This document shows, one piece after another, positions 36,401 to 42,449 of a stretch of DNA of 64,000 bases. The position numbers were made by a program, and so were the translations under genes. The DNA comes from Candidula unifasciata. Taxonomy: Eukaryota > Mollusca > Gastropoda > Stylommatophora > Geomitridae. Location: NCBI GenBank assembly GCA_905116865.2, contig CAJHNH020008572.1, forward strand, positions 1 to 64,000, given 5' to 3'. Numbering within the stretch: the first letter of the stretch is position 1; every line of letters begins with the position of its first letter. Under the pieces are notes generated by a model that was not told the DNA's origin, did no database searches, and worked only from the letters and a program-made list of their open reading frames with translations.

Positions 36401-39400
36401 GATCCAAAGTATGCTCACTACCCATGATCTTCCCAGTGAAGCTTGCCACTCTGCTCAAAGCATCCCTGTCTTCACCTTTCTCAGCATGCCTTCAGAGTCT
36501 GTTACAATTACGACATGTGTATGAAAGTATGACTTTGCACAAGAAAATTGTGAAATTGCATGGTTTTCCTTTGACCCCCTACTGAACCCCTTACAGTTCA
36601 ACACCCCCATTCTCATGCTAGATGAACAAGTAAAGTACAGGACCCTATTCCACGCCTATAAACATACCGGGCAGATAGGGCTGCACCTATATTTTATAGA
36701 CCAATTGGCGCTGGGTGGGGGATGTGGTCAACATGATGCCGACCGCCTTTACTTCCATGGATTGTACCTGGTACCCATTTAAGGCCGGACTGACCTGGGA
36801 GCCAAGGTCATTGTTGAAAGAAAGTCCAGCTCCATCAGGACCCGAACCCATGACCTGCCGATCCCCAGGCGAGCATCTAGCTACTACACCACGGTTGCCC
36901 TCCTGAACAATGAACAAACGACCAGAAAATGATACTGAGTATATGAAATGTGGGTAACAGAAGAACAGATAATATTTCATGGAAACAAAGAACAAATACA
37001 GAGGTTCAGAAGAGACAAAGAGTAAAATGAAAGCTACCAAAGAAAATAAAATTTAAACAAAAGAAGACAAAAATATTTGGAATACATAACTAGGAAGAGA
37101 ACAGGGACAAGGGAGAAATCATACATTTATTATAGAAGTTTCTTGTCAACACAAGCTGGTCTTGCTAAAGTTTTTTCAGAAATTCACGAACACGTATCCA
37201 ATCTATTTTCAAGAATACTGTCTGTTAGACGGCAATGATTTTTTGCATGCCGCCTTTCAATATCCACAATGTAAAAATATTGCTATTACACAAATGCTGA
37301 GTATTTTTTTAATCAGCCAGTTCCTCTGATGTTTTTGAACCACTGTAAATAAGTAGAATGAAATTTTAGATTTTACAGTTAACATGTTTCAAGTTCTAGT
37401 TCATTTGTGTTTCAGATGCGTATCTTCATCATAAATGATGCCTTATCCAGACCAAGCACCAATTTCGTTAATTTATCTGGGTCATGAATCTCACAATATA
37501 AATGACCCACTTATATTGCCGAAAATGGTAACACCTTGCATAGTTTTACATTTACACCTCAAACTCATTTTGAAATGTTATGTCTATATCAGTTTTAATC
37601 AGTTAACTATATGACACAATAACTCGACACTAATTTGTGGATACCACCTTGAAATAAGCAGTTCCCCGGTGTGGGTTCCGGGGCCCCATTGTGGGGAAAA
37701 CAAAAATAGACCCACTGCCTCCCCAAAAGCATGTCGTAAGAGTCGACTAATTGGGGAGCTTCCTTTGAAGTCGAGTGCATCTGCCGGAGAGGCAAGGAAC
37801 CAACAGTCTGTATTCAAGAGAATGAGATCTGTAAAACTGATGCAGACGCAACACTCAAGTTCTGGAGCAGGACTGCAGTTCAGTAGTGGACCAGCAACCA
37901 GAACTTTCCGCCAGAGTGTACAGCTGGTGAACGCAAAGAAGAAGAAGAATAAGCAGTCTTGAACAATGTCTTATTTTGGGTTCCGGTCACTACTAACTGT
38001 ATGACTCTGCACAATAAAATCGTGAAATGACATAGTTTTCCTTTGACCCCCTGTTGAACCCCTTACAGTGTGATTACTAACACTTTCTTATTGAAACTAA
38101 TGAAAGTAAACGTTCCAAAACTCCACCAAGATGGTTTCATAAAAAATAAAGAATCATAAAGAAGAAAAAAACTACACATAATATTCTTCATTAGTGAAAA
38201 TAAAAATATTTCCTTAACATCGTGGACGCCTAGAATGAGGATATGAAATCTCATTGCAATCGGTCCATTAGTTTCTAAAATATTAAACATCCATTTGTGT
38301 TTATAAATTTCAAAATGGATCATAATTGAGTTGAGTTGATTCAAGAACCGACATCACAGCACTCGAGGCATTCCCATAAGCCCTCCATCCCCATCTTCAG
38401 CAGCCAGTTTAGAGTTCTGATACTAATGGTGCCAGTAGCATTCTGATTAAACGTCTGTCTTGCCTTTCCTCTGAGCCTCGAGCAATTGCCAGAACCTCTC
38501 GTCCCTTCCCCCTGCATTATTCTCACCAGACTGTGATCTATCTGCTCCTCTGAACTGTACACGCTCTCCCACAAGGCACTAACCACGTCTGCCTTATCAT
38601 GCATCAGTATTCCACCAACCTGTCAGAGCCAGCCAGTCTGTCTACTTGTTCATTTTCGAACACACCGGCATTTCCCAGGGAAAAAAGTCCAGACAATACT
38701 CCTCACCCGTGTCCTCCGCAGTGAAGCAAGCCACTCTGAACAAAGCATGCCTGTCCTGACTTTCCTCAGCAAACAGATCATAGTCACATTCGTCACTGCC
38801 ATGAGCTGCGACTCTCATGGCTTCCTATAGCACACTGGAACACTATCATCTAGAAAGATGGAATGGTACCAAGAACTCACCGTGTGGGTTCCTGGGCACC
38901 ATTTTGGAAGAAAAAAAGAAAAGGCCCACAGCCCCCTAACAAGCATGGCGCAGAAGGTGACTAATTAGGAGTGTTTACTCTAAAGTCGGAGTGCATCTGC
39001 CTGAGAGGCGAAGAACCAACAGTCTGCATACAATTAAGTCAGATCTGTAAAGCGCATAAAACTCAAGTTCTAGAAAAAGAACAAGGTTCGGAAGTGAGTG
39101 AATAACCACAACTTTCCGCCTGAGTAGGTGAATGCTAAAAAGAAGAAGTACCAACAACAATATATCATATTTTAAACAAAAAGAAACAGCACCCATCTGT
39201 ATCTAGTGAATAGACAACAGATAACAATTACACACAACACTTACATGGTACAATGTCTTTGTAACGATTTTTCTTCAAATTTGGTTCCAGTTTTCCAACA
39301 TCCATTGAACTAAAACTGTCTCTATGATTTTCCATCTGGGCCTCCTGTATCATCTGACAAAAAACAGAATAGCATAACTATGTCCAAGAGTAACATCTGA

Positions 39401-40436
39401 TTAAAGAAAAAAAAAAGGACAGGCCAAAACTGCATTATATGAATGTTGAATTGAGAATTTACATCACAGCACTTGGGACACTTCCATAAGTGCTCAGTCC
39501 CCATCTTCAGCAGCAAGCAAAGAGTTCCAATTTCAAAAGTACCAGTAACCATCTGATTGTATATCCGTCTCATTCTTTCCCCTAAGTGTTAAGCATCGGC
39601 CAGATCCCCTGGTAACTCCTCGCAGCGCCATTTTCCTTAGACCCGTAATGAGCTACTTGCGCCTCTGCACTGTTGACTTGCTCCCAAAGGGCCCTCACAA
39701 TATCTAACTTACACAACAGTTCCCCACCAAGTGGTGCAGAGCCAGCCAGTCTATCTGCCCACTTATTTCGCAACACACTGGCATGACCTGAAGAAAATTT
39801 CCAAAGGATATGCCTTTTTTTCACCTTTCTCAACATGCTCTGTGAGTCAGTTACAATAACTGCATTACAAACATCAGAAAGAGAGAGTTGTCATTTTTGT
39901 ATCACTATATGAGAAGAAGGAAACTGGAACATCTTGTGGAAAGAGAGACAGAAGAAGACAATGTGAGAAGATTCTTGACAGTCTTTCATCATGGCATGGA
40001 GGGGTGTCAACACATGAACTTTTTACTTTTTTTAAATTAATTTTTTTTTTTTAATTCAACCGGGAACAATGTGGCTTTATATGAACAGTTCAATCGGTTA
40101 AAACATACGAGAACATGAGCATGAGCTATGGAATCTATCTAAACATTTCAAAACACAATAAAAATAAAGACAAGAAGACAACTAAAGACAGAAAATATAA
40201 GGTATAAATAATCATAATAATGACAATAGCTATATATATAAATGTGTATGTGTGTGTGTAATATATACATACAAACACATATATATATATATTTATTGTG
40301 ATTATGGCAGAGAATAGAATAAACGTACCACATATTCATCAATGAAGCCATCATCTGAACTCTCCAGGGATTCAACGTGTTTTATGAATGCCTTAATGCC
40401 TTTCTTGAACTCCTTGGATCTGTTTCTTGTAGACAT
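11204..40436 (-). CDS. PTPN12-like: PTP-PEST family protein tyrosine phosphatase, whole gene span (11 coding exons)
   Basis: Cytoplasmic non-receptor protein tyrosine phosphatase that would hydrolyse phosphotyrosine on signalling and adhesion proteins. Coding segments on the minus strand: 40436-40329, 39353-39245, 34720-34644, 33302-33168, 31542-31474, 28602-28397, 26355-26289, 23972-23895, 18764-18666, 16224-16194, 11922-11204. All junctions read AG/GT and phases agree, giving 565 residues plus stop. Visible landmarks: KNRY phosphotyrosine loop (residues 64-67), DYINAS motif, QGP and DFWRM(I/V)WE motifs typical of the fold, WPD loop with acid Asp202, P-loop [10 protein letters not shown] with nucleophile Cys234 and Arg240, Q-loop Gln281. 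The catalytic domain resembles PTPN12/18/22 more than receptor PTPs, and the ~240-residue Ser/Pro/Glu/Asp-rich tail fits the PEST family. No signal peptide or membrane segment. Which vertebrate paralogue it matches best cannot be decided by eye. The ATG and last exon are inferred from frame and family length. Confidence 0.93.
12565..12890 (-). mobile_element. LINE 3' end (WHGG family)
   Basis: In the last PTP-gene-proximal intron. Minus frame reads [20 protein letters not shown] then [11 protein letters not shown]; the same tail lies on the plus strand at 20690-20905. Ends in (GATGAT). Confidence 0.8.
13008..13053. repeat. (CA)n microsatellite
   Basis: About 22 CA dinucleotides. Confidence 0.97.
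13070..13190 (-). mobile_element. SINE A fragment
   Basis: 3' part only, followed by a short LINE tail (GTTGAGAGTTTATGCTCCAC) at 13190-13225 matching the 29150 family. Confidence 0.65.
13440..13850 (+). mobile_element. SINE D copy
   Basis: tRNA-like head with B box GGGTTCAATCCCC, then a ~300-bp body (CACGCGGGCTTGGAC, GTAGTGAGATCAGACGC, AAAGTATTTCAGGATCCT). Second copy at 47165-47560. Confidence 0.85.
13890..14015 (-). mobile_element. SINE A fragment
   Basis: Body only: GTGATCAACATCACATCAGC...TTTACTTCCCAGGATGG. Confidence 0.6.
14070..14172 (-). mobile_element. SINE F fragment
   Basis: CTTCTTCTTTTCCTGCTTCACC...CTGTGTTGTGGTTTACAGC...CCCAACACATG, as at 23643-23860 and 50010-50590. Confidence 0.6.
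14185..14455 (-). mobile_element. SINE A copy, full length
   Basis: Complete minus copy; minus strand of the head reads GCTGCCATGGTGTAGCCACT with box B-like sequence near 14400. Confidence 0.9.
14520..14805 (+). mobile_element. LINE 3' end (RTWGELH family)
   Basis: Decayed plus copy of the tail at 29120-29720: [12 protein letters not shown], then a [16 protein letters not shown] stretch and TTGAGGGCCTATGCTCCACT. Confidence 0.8.
14885..15293. mobile_element. TA-flanked MITE (Tc1/mariner-like), 409 bp
   Basis: Termini CGCCGGTCCCCCCATTTGCC and, inverted, CGAGGGTCTCCCCATTTACG, about 70% matched over 26 bp, each bordered by TA (14883-14884, 15294-15295). No coding capacity. It sits between tetranucleotide microsatellites. 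Confidence 0.75.
15296..15530. repeat. CTAT/CTAC microsatellite with ~60-bp duplication
   Basis: Tetranucleotide runs containing a repeated block with CTTCTCTCTCTCTCATTCTC. Confidence 0.93.
15690..16060 (+). mobile_element. LINE C-terminus with C2H2-like zinc finger
   Basis: 99-codon open frame ending at 15991: [20 protein letters not shown] then [20 protein letters not shown]. The CxxC...HxxxxH tail is typical of some APE-type LINEs. Its 3' UTR recurs at 5650 and 38800. Confidence 0.8.
16194..16224 (-). CDS. PTPN12-like: PTP exon 10 (31-bp microexon)
   Basis: Predicted small exon with an ATTTCTAG acceptor and GTAAGT donor, encoding [10 protein letters not shown] plus one base. Its phase (0 in, 1 out) is exactly what is needed to connect exon 9 to the large terminal exon, and skipping it would break the frame. 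The small size makes it less certain than the others. Confidence 0.68.
16860..17930. other. unexplained CG-richer block in PTP intron
   Basis: About 1 kb richer in CpG and C than its surroundings. It begins near AATAAAGTGG and GTTGTTGTCTCGTGCGATAG, which looks a little like the end of an LTR transcript. No long ORF and no paired LTR seen. Confidence 0.35.
18050..18270 (-). mobile_element. LINE 3' fragment (RTWGELH family)
   Basis: Shares the CTTGATTCACT, CAATGTGTGCTAT and TGTGTTCCAGTGCAAG-type blocks with 29250-29420. Confidence 0.65.
18276..18560 (-). mobile_element. SINE B copy with expanded C tract
   Basis: Minus copy with an internal T28 run at 18391-18418 and its head replaced by long C runs (18551-18604). 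Confidence 0.82.
18666..18764 (-). CDS. PTPN12-like: PTP exon 9 (end of catalytic domain)
   Basis: A 99-bp phase-0 exon (33 codons), acceptor CTTTGTAG and donor GTACGA. It encodes [20 protein letters not shown], the final helix of the PTP domain (compare EQYELVHRAIAQL in the family), then the start of the tail. Confidence 0.9.
19010..19230 (-). mobile_element. SINE E copy
   Basis: Tail on the left (TACAGGACGTTGCAGAACC) and tRNA-like head on the right, minus strand reading GCCTGTAGCTTAGGCAATGC with box B-like GGTTCGGTCCC. Confidence 0.82.
19348..19638. mobile_element. inverted-repeat MITE, ~290 bp
   Basis: Left end ATATCCTACCCC...GTCACAGGACAGTC and right end, inverted, ATATCCTACCCC...GTCACAGGACAGTC. 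The centre has four ~25-bp repeats with the palindrome CTGCATGCAG (19419-19500). Confidence 0.7.
19930..20270 (-). mobile_element. LINE RNase H fragment (I-like family)
   Basis: Minus frame (stop-free 19944-20249): [17 protein letters not shown] then [20 protein letters not shown]. This corresponds to the central and C-terminal RNase H motifs (D-S, then H-A-G-V-x-x-N-x-x-A-N-x-L-A). Confidence 0.82.
20680..20905 (+). mobile_element. LINE 3' end (WHGG family)
   Basis: [19 protein letters not shown], then [13 protein letters not shown] and [14 protein letters not shown] tail, ending in a GATGATGCTGATGA 3' terminus. Confidence 0.85.
21011..21879 (-). pseudogene. LINE reverse transcriptase palm/thumb and basic tail
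   Basis: Frame 21879-21244 has [23 protein letters not shown] (motif C), FTYLGSVVS and LLFGAECW. A one-base shift at ~21248 leads to [12 protein letters not shown] and the KTTWRR tail ending at 21011. Confidence 0.92.
21848..22426 (-). pseudogene. LINE reverse transcriptase, fingers/palm
   Basis: Carries [35 protein letters not shown], and [17 protein letters not shown] (palm motif A Asp). A frameshift separates it from the next segment with the ADD motif. Confidence 0.92.
22566..23492 (-). pseudogene. LINE endonuclease C-terminal part and linker
   Basis: Open minus frame of 308 codons, part of the LINE above. Contains MGDLNAKVG (APE domain 4 Asp/Asn), [19 protein letters not shown] and GSDHHLVV (catalytic S-D-H). 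5' part of the APE domain is missing by truncation. Confidence 0.9.
23640..23865 (-). mobile_element. SINE F copy
   Basis: (CTT)n-CTGCTGCATTCACCC tail, GCTGTGATATCTGCACCTTT body, then a C16 run and GGAACCCACATGG head shared with SINE B. Confidence 0.75.
23895..23972 (-). CDS. PTPN12-like: PTP exon 8 (Q-loop)
   Basis: A 78-bp phase-0 exon (26 codons) between a GGTTTTCAG acceptor and GTGAGT donor. It encodes [20 protein letters not shown] then LVQTP, the helix and the Q-loop Gln281 that positions water for phosphoenzyme hydrolysis. Confidence 0.93.
24277..24608. repeat. 28-bp minisatellite, left half
   Basis: About 12 units of TAAACGTAAACTATTAATAC plus TTATCCAA. Interrupted by a SINE A insertion, continues at 24873. 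Confidence 0.95.
24609..24872 (-). mobile_element. SINE A inserted into the 28-bp array
   Basis: Full-length minus copy; minus-strand head reads AGCAGCCGTGGTCTAGCAGC and GGTCATGGGTTTGGGTCAG. Confidence 0.92.
24873..25216. repeat. 28-bp minisatellite, right half
   Basis: About 12 more units, mostly the TAAATGTAAACCATTATTAC variant; one last vestige at 26115-26150. Confidence 0.95.
25217..25610 (-). mobile_element. LINE 3' end with 84-bp internal tandem amplification
   Basis: Minus frame encodes [20 protein letters not shown] then repeated [21 protein letters not shown]. Unit starts at 25239, 25323, 25407 and 25491 are exactly 84 bp (28 codons) apart. Confidence 0.92.
26289..26355 (-). CDS. 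PTPN12-like: PTP exon 7 (second half of P-loop)
   Basis: A 67-bp exon with a CTTCTTTCAG acceptor and GTCAGT donor. Joined to exon 6 it gives [20 protein letters not shown], completing the active-site P-loop with Arg240. The CGRTG form, with Cys before Gly-Arg, is shared by PTPN12/18/22. Confidence 0.95.
26845..26995 (+). mobile_element. I-like LINE 3' end
   Basis: Plus frame reads [19 protein letters not shown], then a C-x-x-C ([12 protein letters not shown]) tail shared with 36040, 38340, 39440 and 53870. Confidence 0.7.
27020..27125 (-). mobile_element. SINE B fragment
   Basis: Tail and mid block (AGCAGTAAATTCCAATAAAAAG, GGTTGTTATCCACTTCTGAAC). The rest of 27125-27500 has a 177-codon minus frame I do not trust. 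Confidence 0.5.
27740..28325 (+). mobile_element. I-like LINE 3' part with 56-bp internal tandem array
   Basis: Starts in RNase H C-terminus ([15 protein letters not shown]) and ends with [20 protein letters not shown]. Between them the segment GCTAGGAGTGACAATGAGAT recurs at 27895, 27951, 28007, 28064 and 28120. Confidence 0.88.
28397..28602 (-). CDS. PTPN12-like: PTP exon 6 (WPD loop and first half of P-loop)
   Basis: A 206-bp exon, phase 0 in and phase 2 out, between a CCATAACAG acceptor and GTAATT donor. It carries [18 protein letters not shown] (general acid Asp202) and ends with VLVHC, where Cys234 is the catalytic nucleophile. The intron splits the next Ser codon, so the signature HCxxGxxR is divided between two exons. 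Confidence 0.95.
28825..29060 (+). mobile_element. SINE A copy (plus orientation)
   Basis: tRNA-like head CCGTGGCTTAGGTGTTGCGA, body GACCCAGCCTTAAATGGGTA, and 3' end CTAAAGGCTTGAAAAGGGAT. Confidence 0.82.
29120..29720 (-). mobile_element. LINE 3' end (RTWGELH family)
   Basis: Minus frames: [20 protein letters not shown] (RT thumb region) and [20 protein letters not shown], then [20 protein letters not shown]. 3' end reads CTATGCTCCATTGGG. Confidence 0.9.
29819..30932 (+). mobile_element. piggyBac-like element with transposase N-terminal remnant
   Basis: 1.1 kb bounded by TTAA (29819-29822, 30929-30932) with inverted ends CTCTCTGAGGCCCA / TGGGCCTGAAAGAG. Inside, 30100-30282 reads [20 protein letters not shown] followed by an acidic SESDSEGE stretch and, in the next frame, ESSDSDKF. 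Acidic SDSE-rich N-termini are characteristic of piggyBac transposases. The catalytic DDD domain is missing: an internal deletion derivative. Confidence 0.82.
30100..30282 (+). pseudogene. piggyBac transposase N-terminal remnant
   Basis: 60 codons, basic start then acidic SDSE tract, broken by a frameshift near 30280 after which ESSDSD continues. No downstream transposase domain. Confidence 0.65.
31125..31230. repeat. (TG)n-rich microsatellite
   Basis: GTGTGTGT runs with CTGTGTG interruptions; followed to 31450 by degenerate CAACACACCATTCTCTCC repeats. Confidence 0.85.
31474..31542 (-). CDS. PTPN12-like: PTP exon 5 (QYW motif)
   Basis: A 69-bp phase-0 exon (23 codons) between an ATACACAG acceptor and GTAAGT donor. 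It encodes [20 protein letters not shown], matching the C-x-x-YWP strand found after the EM(G/K)(R/K)K motif in PTPs. Too short to recognise alone; supported by frame, splice sites and order. Confidence 0.87.
31735..32095 (-). mobile_element. I-like LINE 3' fragment
   Basis: Same block order as 36040-36510 and 53870-54200: GGACACTCCCATAAG, CATCTTCACCAGC, GAGCGTTGAGTGGC, with a partial internal duplication (two GTTGAGCGTCGG/GTTGAGTGGC sections). Confidence 0.78.
32096..32335. repeat. inverted SINE B pair (hairpin)
   Basis: 32105-32190 is minus SINE B tail sequence; 32250-32330 is the same segment in plus orientation (AAGTTCTGAAACAAGAC...CAGAACTTTCC...GAGTTTACAGCC). Arms of ~80 bp around a ~60-bp spacer. 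Confidence 0.82.
32370..32590 (-). mobile_element. SINE A copy
   Basis: Minus copy without a clear tRNA head; a SINE B copy joins at its right end. Confidence 0.82.
32593..32880 (-). mobile_element. SINE B copy
   Basis: (CTT)5 start, CACCAGCTGTAAACTCTAGT, and a partial head at 32865. Confidence 0.9.
32920..33130 (-). mobile_element. SINE A copy
   Basis: Minus copy ending about 40 bp before the donor side of PTP exon 4 (33168). Confidence 0.78.
33168..33302 (-). CDS. PTPN12-like: PTP exon 4 (SQGP and DFWRMIWE motifs)
   Basis: A 135-bp phase-0 exon (45 codons) with a TTTCCCCAG acceptor and GTGAGT donor. It encodes [20 protein letters not shown] and the hydrophobic strand [13 protein letters not shown]. 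These are core PTP motifs; the MAC-(R/K)-x-x-EM pattern is that of the PTPN12/18/22 subgroup. Confidence 0.95.
33560..33720 (-). mobile_element. SINE A fragment
   Basis: Weak minus copy: TTTTATAACCAATCATCAC...TTTACTTCCCATGACAT. Confidence 0.55.
33900..34140 (+). mobile_element. LINE 3' fragment
   Basis: Related to 3050-3215; reads [20 protein letters not shown] in one frame. Confidence 0.55.
34412..34624. mobile_element. SPIN-like hAT MITE, copy 1
   Basis: Element 34420-34616 (197 bp) with ends CAGCGGTTCTCAACC and GGTTGAGAACCGCTG, exact inverted repeats. Flanked by CTCTAAAT (34412-34419) and CTCTAAAA (34617-34624), a 7/8 match to an 8-bp hAT target duplication of the nTCTAGAn type. Internal GAAGTAGCAATGAAAATAAT and TTTTATGGTTGGGGGTCG match what I know of SPIN/Charlie-type non-autonomous elements. 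Confidence 0.93.
34644..34720 (-). CDS. PTPN12-like: PTP exon 3 (DYINAS motif)
   Basis: A 77-bp exon with a CTTTTCAG acceptor and GTATGT donor, entering in phase 1 and leaving in phase 0. It encodes [20 protein letters not shown] followed by ASKIK, the conserved SDYINA strand of the PTP fold. A SPIN-like hAT element ends 20 bp beyond this donor (34616), with its target duplication at 34617-34624, so the insertion lies very close to the splice site without breaking it. Confidence 0.93.
34839..34912. repeat. CA/CATG-rich simple sequence
   Basis: ACACACAC and TGCATGCATGCA tracts in intron 2. Confidence 0.85.
35035..35117 (-). mobile_element. I-like LINE fragment, outer 3' piece
   Basis: Continues after a 421-bp insertion at 35553; see that entry. 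Confidence 0.75.
35104..35552. mobile_element. unidentified 421-bp insert with 14-bp target duplication
   Basis: CTTCAGCATTAAGT occurs at 35104-35117 and 35539-35552 and the LINE sequence on both sides is continuous without the insert (35118-35538). The insert is CG-richer than its surroundings, with no poly(A), no inverted ends and no recognised domain in either strand. Confidence 0.78.
35553..35800 (-). mobile_element. I-like LINE fragment, inner piece
   Basis: GAAGAGTTCCAATGCTGATG... through CACCACCCATGGGTGCAGCA (RNase H C-terminus on minus). Confidence 0.75.
36040..36515 (-). mobile_element. I-like LINE 3' part (RNase H end to tail)
   Basis: Minus frame 36353-36027 reads [20 protein letters not shown], then [20 protein letters not shown] and [13 protein letters not shown], a C-x-x-x-C tail. 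Confidence 0.88.
36630..36905 (-). mobile_element. SINE A copy, full length
   Basis: Minus-strand head GGCAACCGTGGTGTAGTAGC; GGTCATGGGTTCGGGTCCTG B-box region. Confidence 0.92.
36905..37650. other. intronic DNA without recognised element
   Basis: AT-rich sequence in PTP intron 2; nothing supported. Confidence 0.5.
37653..37957 (+). mobile_element. SINE B copy with perfect 10-bp target duplication
   Basis: Element 37663-37947 between AATAAGCAGT copies at 37653-37662 and 37948-37957. Ends in (GAA)n. Defines the family's true termini. Confidence 0.93.
38335..38790 (-). mobile_element. I-like LINE 3' part
   Basis: Minus frame: [33 protein letters not shown] and [12 protein letters not shown]. 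Confidence 0.88.
38800..38876 (+). mobile_element. zinc-finger LINE 3' UTR fragment
   Basis: CACTATCATCTAGAAAGATGG as at 5680 and 16020. Confidence 0.6.
38878..39150 (+). mobile_element. SINE B copy
   Basis: Plus copy with CCGTGTGGGTTCCTGGGC head and AAAAAGAAGAAG tail, ~95 bp before PTP exon 2. Confidence 0.88.
39245..39353 (-). CDS. PTPN12-like: PTP exon 2 (KNRY loop)
   Basis: A 109-bp exon between a TTTTTTGTCAG acceptor and a GTAAGT donor, ending in phase 1. It encodes the linker and the phosphotyrosine recognition loop ([10 protein letters not shown]), residues 37-72. Its boundaries line up with the second coding exon of vertebrate PTP-PEST genes as I recall their protein alignment. The split Tyr73 is completed by exon 3. 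Confidence 0.92.
39435..39890 (-). mobile_element. I-like LINE 3' part
   Basis: Minus frames: [20 protein letters not shown] (RNase H), [20 protein letters not shown] and [10 protein letters not shown] tail. Confidence 0.88.
39890..40025 (+). mobile_element. WHGG-family LINE 3' fragment
   Basis: Reads [15 protein letters not shown], then [15 protein letters not shown]; a decayed plus copy. Confidence 0.5.
40329..40436 (-). CDS. PTPN12-like: PTP exon 1 (start codon, N-terminal helix)
   Basis: Encodes 36 residues beginning [17 protein letters not shown], an amphipathic basic helix with the same size and position as the first exon product of vertebrate PTP-PEST proteins. The exon ends in phase 0 at a strong GTACGT donor. 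This ATG is chosen because it precedes the conserved helix and no earlier in-frame extension resembles the family. Any 5' untranslated exon further upstream cannot be seen. Confidence 0.87.
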
Positions 40437-41030
40437 TCTCTCAGTAACAGGTTATCTAGATACTAGAAATGTGTTTATACTGTTTTCTTTTGGCAAGAAA
40501 TGTTTAACAACTTGTTAACCCTTCACAGTCCGTATTTTGCTGCATCACTAAAAACTTTTTAATTATCAATATTATATTATTATTAATTTAATTGAAACTA
40601 AAGCAGTAAAGTTTCAGTTTTGAGTTTTAATACTATACTATACACTATACAGTAAACTTAAAGTCGTCTTGAATTAAATAAAATAATATTTTCTTATAAC
40701 AAACGCTAAGTACTGTTAAAATACATCGTTAATGATTTCTTCATTTTGATTTAATCAACAACTTTAAATATTAATCGGTAACTTTTAAAGAAGAAGTTTC
40801 AATTCGTTGACGTTTGTTTGGCTTGGCTGTCAGTCAGTTAGTCGAAGTTCTCCGGCCAAAGTCGAACTTAACTAAGTTACTTAAAGAAACTTCTCAATTT
40901 ATTATGATGCAAAGAAATGTGTAAAAAGTCCAACTTCTATCACAAATAATAAAGCATCATATCACACTGGAGAATGTAAAACTTTGTAACTGTAACTGTT
41001 CCTAGTGAAAAAAGTTTATGTTTAATGTGA
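40437..41030. other. region upstream of PTP start codon
   Basis: AT-rich, expected to hold 5' UTR and promoter. No TATA box, initiator or CpG island that I can defend. Confidence 0.4.
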
Positions 41031-41284
41031 TCAGTTGTTTCAGGAAAAGGCCATAGTTACAATCCCCGCATCGAGCTTCCGTGTTCGAGGATCCGGTGAG
41101 GGCATACAGATATAAACTGGTATAGACAGTTTATGACGCAAGAGGTCTAACAGGGCAGAGTTCTTCAGCCTGTGGTCTGAGGACCAAGCTCCACATCTCC
41201 GGACCTCAGGTTACCATACAGCCGTCTGATCCTCACTATAACTGTAGAAGGGGGTTGCCGTGACGTCAACATGTAGGATTCTTG

Positions 41285-41660
41285 AGGTTATATTTCTGCA
41301 GACTCCGTAGACCCGTAGAGGTCTTCGGGGTCAAGCCCTTTGCCTCGCGTTCTAAGATCCTGGGTTCGTTTTAAAGCTGTGCTGTTAAGTTCACGGGTGC
41401 AACTTTTACGTTCGCAACGCCTAAGCCATAGACGCACGCAGTGTTGAATTTCTGAGTTTTGGGCTATTCTAGGGCCTTTGTAGCCGCCATGACATCCGTT
41501 GTCATGCTGCGGTAGAAGCAAAGGCTTCACTGTCTTCTTTATTGCTTTTCCCTTAGTTCTTGTCGTGAGAGCCCACACACTTCGCTTCTGAGGAACAACA
41601 GAACCATATGTATTTATAACAGCATCTTTCGGTGATGTGCGTTCTTCCACCTACGCTTTC
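41285..41660 (-). mobile_element. I-like LINE RNase H N-terminus, decayed
   Basis: Minus frame (stop-free 41288-41650) contains DAVINTYGSVVPQKRSVWAL, matching the TDGS start of RNase H, then loses the domain where a tRNA-SINE-like piece (GGCTTAGGCGTTGCGAACG on minus) seems inserted. Confidence 0.62.
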
Positions 41661-41689
41661 ACTTCTACATCTACTATTGGTGTCGCCAA

Positions 41690-42410
41690 ATCACAGCATT
41701 GTCTTGTCAGGGTGATAACCACCATAAAGAATCCATTCTTCTCCACGATTTATGTCTTGAAGGGAAATCACGTCTATGCACGGCCCAACCAAGACTAATT
41801 CTGTTGCCTTTAGGTGTAATCAGTTCATCGTGCAGTTGATGTGTAAAGACTTCAGTGATTTTGAGGTAGATGTTTATATTTGGAAGATCTTCATTTTGTA
41901 CTTTTTCTAGTCTGTCGATTTGTGTCTTGCTGAGGGTGACGAATGCTAGTACATATTCTATGACAGACAGGTCCAAACCCTGATAGAGGATGACTACAAG
42001 CCTTTGTTGACCACACATGACAGCCAATAGTTTTATAAAATACATACGAACGGTTTTCCAGAAATGTGTGTGGGGGGGGGGGGGGGGACTGCGGGTCTTT
42101 GCCCCGATCTACCCTAGCTCGCATTGCAGCCAAACCCTTTCTGATCTTGTTGACCATAGTAGCCATTGGAATCTCTAGCTAAGGCTTCGAGTAAAACTCA
42201 CTCCCAGGTATTTTTAAAGTTCAGTCCTTGCTATCTCGTTAACATTCATATCACAGATGGCGTTGTTGTATGTACTATGTGACTGTTTAAAGAAAACCAA
42301 GTTGCAGTCGCCTTTGAGGGATTAATCTGTGCTCCGGAGGTTTGACACCAATTTGCTATGCGTCCCAGTTCCCTCTGGGGTTCTACAATTCATCCCTGTT
42401 CTTGCCTTGG
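41690..42410 (-). mobile_element. I-like LINE reverse transcriptase thumb
   Basis: Minus frames with INPSKATATWFSLNSH, FKNTWE (F-K-Y-L-G-V relic), and FVTLSKTQIDRLEKVQNEDL, the usual thumb motif before RNase H. Contains a G19 run at 42069-42087. Confidence 0.75.
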
Positions 42411-42449
42411 CGGTACACTAACACAGATGATCTTTTATTAATTATTACG

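Noticed and set aside
41288..41650. host gene upstream of the phosphatase
   Set aside because: The start resembles the LINE RNase H TDGS motif and the rest looks like a tRNA-SINE insertion.
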